Shown: piece by piece, positions 36,583 to 36,876 of the stretch
Layout of the letters: each line of letters opens with the position of its first letter
Position numbering within the stretch: position 1 is the first letter of the stretch
From: a virus
Virus record (IMG/VR): IMGVR_UViG_3300005329_000019
Location: 1-36,876 of that record
Direction: 5' to 3' (one strand)
DNA length: 36,876 nt
Made by a program: the position numbers and the translations under genes
Notes under the pieces: model-generated
What the model saw: only the letters and a program-made list of their open reading frames with translations
Databases searched by the model: none
Told to the model about the DNA's origin: nothing

Positions 36583-36876
36583 GCCGGCTGCCCTCCAGGC
36601 GTGTGCAGCTGCTGAATTTGGTGCATGGCCTTCATCCTCTCCTGGGCCTCCGCCTCCTTCACGTTGGTGAGGGCGTCGTGTTCCTTCACCTGCATTTGGG
36701 AGGCAGTTTCGGCCTTGGTGCGTGCCAAGTCCGCCTGCAGCTCCATCATGGTGTGCTGCTGCTGGGCCTGGGCCTTGAATTGCTCTGTCTGGAGGCGTGG
36801 GTCCGGCTTCTGCTGCTGGGGCTGTGCGGCCTGTTGCTGGGCCAGCTGCTTGGATTGCTCTATGGCCTGGTCAAAC
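36579..36876 (-). CDS. Portal protein, C-terminal part
   Basis: Continuation of the portal frame across the circular join; stop at 36579-36581. The last 80 residues are Gln-rich and helical (QQQKPDPRLQTEQFKAQAQ, MMELQADLARTKAETASQM), as in portal barrel or tail regions, ending TPGGQPA. The piece repeats the codons at 1-50 because the window ends overlap. Confidence 0.85.
   Translation of the reverse strand, partial: FDQAIEQSKQLAQQQAAQPQQQKPDPRLQTEQFKAQAQQQHTMMELQADLARTKAETASQMQVKEHDALTNVKEAEAQERMKAMHQIQQLHTPGGQPA
36827..36876. repeat. Terminal direct repeat, right copy
   Basis: Identical to bases 1-50. See the left copy; the genome closes into a circle here. Confidence 0.95.

Overview
The window is one complete, circularly closed genome of a temperate phage with a short tail (podovirus type). 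The first 50 bases (1-50) are identical to the last 50 (36827-36876), so the unique unit is about 36,826 bp, and the portal gene runs across the artificial break. The DNA is GC-rich (about 65 % by my estimate), with start and codon habits of a high-GC bacterial host. The overall gene style suggests a Myxococcota or similar proteobacterial host, but that is inference; no host gene is present.

Layout. Nearly everything from about 13.5 kb leftwards through 1 and round the junction to 18.2 kb is on the minus strand. In order of leftward transcription: a control region with divergent promoters (13.54-13.76 kb); a small basic, possibly ribbon-helix-helix regulator; two tandem related lipoproteins; two small HTH (excisionase-like) proteins; a tyrosine integrase; an attP region carrying a 20-bp copy of a tRNA 3' end; a chain of very small, translationally coupled and mostly Cys-rich proteins with two HNH nucleases, an O-like replication protein and a RusA resolvase; then DUF5681 protein (small terminase candidate), large terminase, portal, small membrane/zinc proteins, a lipoprotein, scaffold, major capsid, decoration protein, head-tail adaptor, tail nozzle, GNAT-like protein, S74 chaperone-bearing protein, two internal virion proteins, a fibre with a signal peptide, a beta-helix tailspike, a lipoprotein, M15 endolysin, a two-segment membrane protein (holin candidate fused to an exported domain), a papain-like peptidase and a third HNH nuclease.

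The only rightward block (13.77-18.19 kb) starts at the control region. It carries small proteins, a YqaJ-type exonuclease, a probable single-strand annealing partner, an intrinsic terminator at 16.85 kb, and six more small genes, and it ends convergently against the HNH gene.

How it works together. The 13.6 kb region is the likely lysis-lysogeny switch. The rightward block supplies recombination, the leftward block from 10.1 to 4 kb supplies replication and resolution, and the rest makes the virion and lyses the host. attP lies between the integrase and the lytic leftward block, so integration would separate the switch promoter from the lytic genes. I found no GATC site anywhere in the window, which points to strong restriction pressure.
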